From contig CALFYQ010000120.1 of NCBI GenBank assembly GCA_937952085.1, positions 1-7,982 of the forward strand: a stretch of DNA of 7,982 nucleotides, given 5' to 3'. The DNA is from an uncultured Paracoccaceae bacterium (lineage in GTDB: Bacteria; Pseudomonadota; Alphaproteobacteria; Rhodobacterales; Rhodobacteraceae). Under the pieces are notes generated by a model, which saw only the letters and a list, made by a program, of their open reading frames with translations, ran no database searches and was not told the origin of the DNA. The position numbers were made by a program, and so were the translations under genes. How positions within the stretch are numbered: the first letter of the stretch is position 1; every line of letters starts with the position of its first letter. Shown piece by piece: positions 5,770 to 7,982 of this stretch.

Positions 5770-6921
5770 TCAGCCGCCTGAATACCGGCGCTCGTAGCGC
5801 GCGCCAAGGCTGGTCAGGATTTCATAGCCGATCGAGCCTGCGCGCGTGCCGACCTCGTCGAGGCTGATGCCATCCCCGATGAAGATGGCGTAGTCGCCCC
5901 GCTTTACGGCATCCTCGGCAAGGCCCGAGATATCGAGCGTGATGAGATCCATGGAGATGCGGCCGGCAATCGGGCAGCGTACGCCCCCGACGACCGCTTC
6001 TCCGCCGGGTTTGAGATTCGTGCCGCTGAGGCTGCGCAGGAAGCCGTCGGCATAGCCGAGGCTGACGGTGGCGATCCGCCGGCGGCCTTCAGCCGTCCAG
6101 TGGCCGCTGTAGCCGACGGTTTCCGCATCGGGCACCGTGCGAATCTGGATGATCCTGGCCGCGAGGCGGACGACCGGCGCCATGGGGTTGTCCCGGCCCG
6201 GGCGGGGATTACCGCCATAGAGCGCGTAGCCCGGCCGCAGCAGATCGTAATGCGGCCTTTCCGGCAGGTAGATGCCGGAGGAGTTGCAGAGCGAGGCGGG
6301 GACGCCGGGAAACAGGGCGCGGACGGCCTCAAATGCCTTGATCTGCTTGGCGTTGATCGGCAGTCCCGGGGTTTCGGCGGACACGAGATGGCTCATCACG
6401 AGCGACGGCGTGAAGGCCTCCATCAGGCCCGCCTCGCTGACAAGCTTCGTCGCGCTCTCGAGCCTGAGACCGAGCCTGTTCATGCCGGTGTCGACATGGA
6501 TCGCCGCCGGCAGTTTCTTGCCGATGCCGGCGCAATAGGTCGCCCAGTCCGCGATCTCCTCACGCGAACCCAGAACCGGTCGCGCGCCGATCGCGGCAAA
6601 ATGCGCGGCCGTCCCCGGCAGCAGGCCATTGAGCACATAGAGGGTGGCCGTGCTGTTCACCGCGCGGAAGCGCTCGGCCTCGCAGAAATGGGCGACAAAG
6701 AAGGTGGTGCAGCCCGCATCCGCGAGGGCGCTGGCCGCCGGCTCAAGGCCTATGCCATAGGCGTCCGCCTTGATGACCGCGGCGCATTCCGCCTCGGGTG
6801 CCTCACCGGCGAGCGTATGCCAGTTCTTCACCAACGCGGAGAGATCGATGGTCAAGAGGGCGCCGGCGTCCGCCTCCTGGGGACTGGCAAAGGGCGCGGT
6901 GGGCGAAGCGTATGCGGTCAC
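5770..6921 (-). CDS. alr: Alanine racemase
   Basis: The enzyme interconverts L- and D-alanine with pyridoxal phosphate and supplies D-alanine for peptidoglycan. It acts in the cytoplasm. The protein is 383 residues, normal for the family. The PLP lysine is Lys51 in AAVIKADAYGIG, the second catalytic base is Tyr271 in VGYSGHW, and HVDTGMNRLG (142-151), LRPGYALYGG (228-237) and AGRISMDLITLD (from 319) are all present. The start codon is GTG at 6921. An in-frame TGA lies seven codons upstream with no ATG between, and no good later start precedes the conserved TIDLSALVKNW. The N-terminus therefore has about 20 extra residues, with little conservation, before the barrel. The only Shine-Dalgarno-like sequence (GAGG) is 11 bases from the GTG and lies within a hairpin. 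The gene sits between dnaB and mlaE in what looks like one operon. Confidence 0.96.
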   Translation of the reverse strand: MTAYASPTAPFASPQEADAGALLTIDLSALVKNWHTLAGEAPEAECAAVIKADAYGIGLEPAASALADAGCTTFFVAHFCEAERFRAVNSTATLYVLNGLLPGTAAHFAAIGARPVLGSREEIADWATYCAGIGKKLPAAIHVDTGMNRLGLRLESATKLVSEAGLMEAFTPSLVMSHLVSAETPGLPINAKQIKAFEAVRALFPGVPASLCNSSGIYLPERPHYDLLRPGYALYGGNPRPGRDNPMAPVVRLAARIIQIRTVPDAETVGYSGHWTAEGRRRIATVSLGYADGFLRSLSGTNLKPGGEAVVGGVRCPIAGRISMDLITLDISGLAEDAVKRGDYAIFIGDGISLDEVGTRAGSIGYEILTSLGARYERRYSGG

Positions 6922-6922
6922 A

Positions 6923-6938
6923 ATGAGGGGAACCTCAT
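6923..6938 (-). promoter_or_regulatory. Hairpin covering the alr ribosome binding site
   Basis: On the minus strand ATGAGG and CCTCAT form a perfect 6-bp stem around a TTCC loop, ending one base before the alr GTG. The GAGG in the stem is the only Shine-Dalgarno-like sequence for alr, so folding would hide it. A six-codon ORF (ATG at 6938) starts in the stem and its TGA overlaps the GTG start. Function is inferred. Confidence 0.4.
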
Positions 6939-6947
6939 CTCAGAGGG

Positions 6948-6969
6948 CGATGGCGCGACGAGCCCATCG
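6948..6969 (-). terminator. Stem-loop just after the dnaB stop
   Basis: CGATGG and CCATCG form a perfect 6-bp stem with a 10-nt loop, starting one base after the dnaB stop. It is short and has no T-run, so it may be a partial terminator or an mRNA processing structure between dnaB and alr. Confidence 0.35.
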
Positions 6970-6970
6970 T

Positions 6971-7982
6971 TCAGTACTGCTCCGGCAGGTGGTCTTCCTG
7001 CGCCAGATTGCCGAAGCGGGTGACATCGGCCTGGAACGAGAGCTGGACCGTGCCGGTAGGCCCGTGGCGCTGCTTGCCGATGATCACTTCAGCCTTGCCA
7101 TAGGCCAGGTCCATCTCGGCCTGCCACTTGAAATGCTCCTCGGTGCCCATCTTGGGCTCCTTGTTCTTGAGGTAATACTCGTCACGATAGACGAACATCA
7201 CGACGTCGGCATCCTGCTCGATCGATCCGGACTCACGCAGGTCCGAGAGCTGGGGCCGCTTGTCGTCGCGCGACTCGACCTGACGCGAGAGCTGCGACAG
7301 CGCGACGATCGGCACCGCCAGTTCCTTGGCCAGCGCCTTCATGCCCGTGGTGATCTCGGTGAGCTCCTGCACGCGATTCTCGCCCTTCTTCGACGAGCCG
7401 GAGAGCAGCTGCAGATAGTCGACCACCAAAAGGTCGAGCCCGCGCTGGCGTTTGAGACGACGCGCGCGGGCGGCGAGCTGGGCAATCGACAGGCCGCCGG
7501 TCTGATCGATGTAGAACGGGATGGTCTGCATCTCGCGTGCGACGTCGCTGATCTTGTAGAACTCGTCCTCGCGGATGTCGCCGCGGCGGATCTTGTAGGA
7601 GGGGATGCCGGCCTGTTCGGCGATGATACGGTTGGCGAGCTGCTCGGCGGACATTTCGAGCGAGAAGAAGCCGACGATACCGCCGTTGACCGTCTTCACC
7701 GCGCCGTCCGGCTGTTTCTCGCCACGGTAGGCCTTGGCCACGTTGAAGGCGATGTTGGTGACGAGCGACGTCTTCCCCATGCCGGGACGTCCGGCGATGA
7801 TGATCAGGTCCGAGGGTTGGAGGCCGCCCATCAGCCGGTCGAGATCGGAAAGGCCGCTGGCGATACCGGAAAGGTGCCCGTCGCGCTTGTACGCCGCGCT
7901 GGCCATGTCGATGGCGGTGAGCAGGGCGGCGTCGAAGGACTGGAAGCCGCTACCGGCCTGGCCTTTCTCCGCGACCTCGTAG
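6971..7982 (-). CDS. dnaB: Replicative DNA helicase DnaB, C-terminal ATPase part (5' end outside window)
   Basis: DnaB is the hexameric helicase that unwinds DNA at the replication fork and recruits primase. The frame is open to the window edge, giving 336 visible residues; the Met at 7906 is internal. The visible part begins near the end of the linker (YEVAEKGQ) and covers the RecA-like ATPase domain. Walker A is GRPGMGKTS (about 7766-7792), the Walker B region is LDLLVVDYLQLLSG, and the block QLSRQVESRDDKRPQLSDLRESGSIEQDADVV carries the conserved DnaB motifs, written here in parts: QLSRQVESRDDKRPQ then LSDLRESGSIEQDAD. KQRHGPTGTVQLSF near the end is also typical. The spacing across these motifs is continuous, so no intein is inserted, although DnaB is a frequent intein host. 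The protein ends LPEQY at TGA 6971-6973. alr follows after 49 bp on the same strand. Confidence 0.97.
   Translation of the reverse strand, partial: YEVAEKGQAGSGFQSFDAALLTAIDMASAAYKRDGHLSGIASGLSDLDRLMGGLQPSDLIIIAGRPGMGKTSLVTNIAFNVAKAYRGEKQPDGAVKTVNGGIVGFFSLEMSAEQLANRIIAEQAGIPSYKIRRGDIREDEFYKISDVAREMQTIPFYIDQTGGLSIAQLAARARRLKRQRGLDLLVVDYLQLLSGSSKKGENRVQELTEITTGMKALAKELAVPIVALSQLSRQVESRDDKRPQLSDLRESGSIEQDADVVMFVYRDEYYLKNKEPKMGTEEHFKWQAEMDLAYGKAEVIIGKQRHGPTGTVQLSFQADVTRFGNLAQEDHLPEQY

Noticed and set aside
5083..5781. 232-codon plus-strand ORF antisense to mlaE
   Set aside because: Composition (His, Arg, Glu, Gly, Asp rich) is that of the complement of a membrane-protein gene; no family resemblance.
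6100..7023. 307-codon plus-strand ORF antisense to alr
   Set aside because: Shadow of a well-supported alanine racemase gene; no start signal or recognisable domain.
6971..7982. Intein in dnaB
   Set aside because: Walker A, Walker B and the following conserved DnaB blocks occur at normal spacing with no insertion in the visible part.

Overview
The window is GC-rich, gene-dense chromosomal DNA with strong G/C preference at third codon positions. Its proteins (SecD/SecF, an Mth938-like protein directly after SecF, Fe-type superoxide dismutase, DnaB, Alr, MlaE/MlaF) look alphaproteobacterial. Rhodobacterales or Hyphomicrobiales are the likeliest orders; I judge this from remembered protein features and gene order, not from a search. 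I see no transposase, integrase, tRNA, rRNA, CRISPR array or prophage gene.

Left half, + strand (1-3833). The 3' end of secD, complete secF and a small Mth938/DUF498 protein form a tight translocase operon with an 11-bp gap and then a TGATG overlap. A 113-bp gap follows. It carries a perfect match to the alphaproteobacterial general-stress (EcfG) promoter pattern, GGAAC-N17-CGTT, ahead of an iron-type superoxide dismutase gene (sodB). After sodB a 10-bp stem-loop with a GCGA loop ends directly against the start codon of a GNAT acetyltransferase. The acetyltransferase overlaps (TGATG) a complete Vsr-type mismatch endonuclease. No cytosine methyltransferase is visible.

Middle (3834-4201). This 368-bp stretch lies between convergent transcription units. 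Two adjacent perfect 9-bp stem-loops follow vsr. Next, on the minus strand, is an unannotated 45-codon ORF (3921-4058) with a good ribosome binding site (GGAGAG, 6-nt spacer) and a peptide resembling a short double-glycine leader (DDALDAARGG) plus a Gly/Thr/Pro-rich tail.

Right half, - strand (4202-7982). Transcription runs dnaB (5' end outside the window), alr, mlaE-like permease, mlaF-like ATPase. Gaps are 49 bp, 15 bp and a 4-bp ATGA overlap, so this is probably one operon. It would combine replication fork unwinding, D-alanine supply for peptidoglycan and phospholipid transport for outer-membrane maintenance. The 49-bp dnaB-alr gap holds two consecutive small hairpins, one of which covers the only Shine-Dalgarno-like sequence of alr.

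Most of the window is conserved housekeeping sequence. I found no clear new multi-gene system. The items most worth following up are the EcfG-like sodB promoter, the small GG-motif ORF, the hairpin against the acetyltransferase start codon, and the orphan Vsr coupled to an acetyltransferase.
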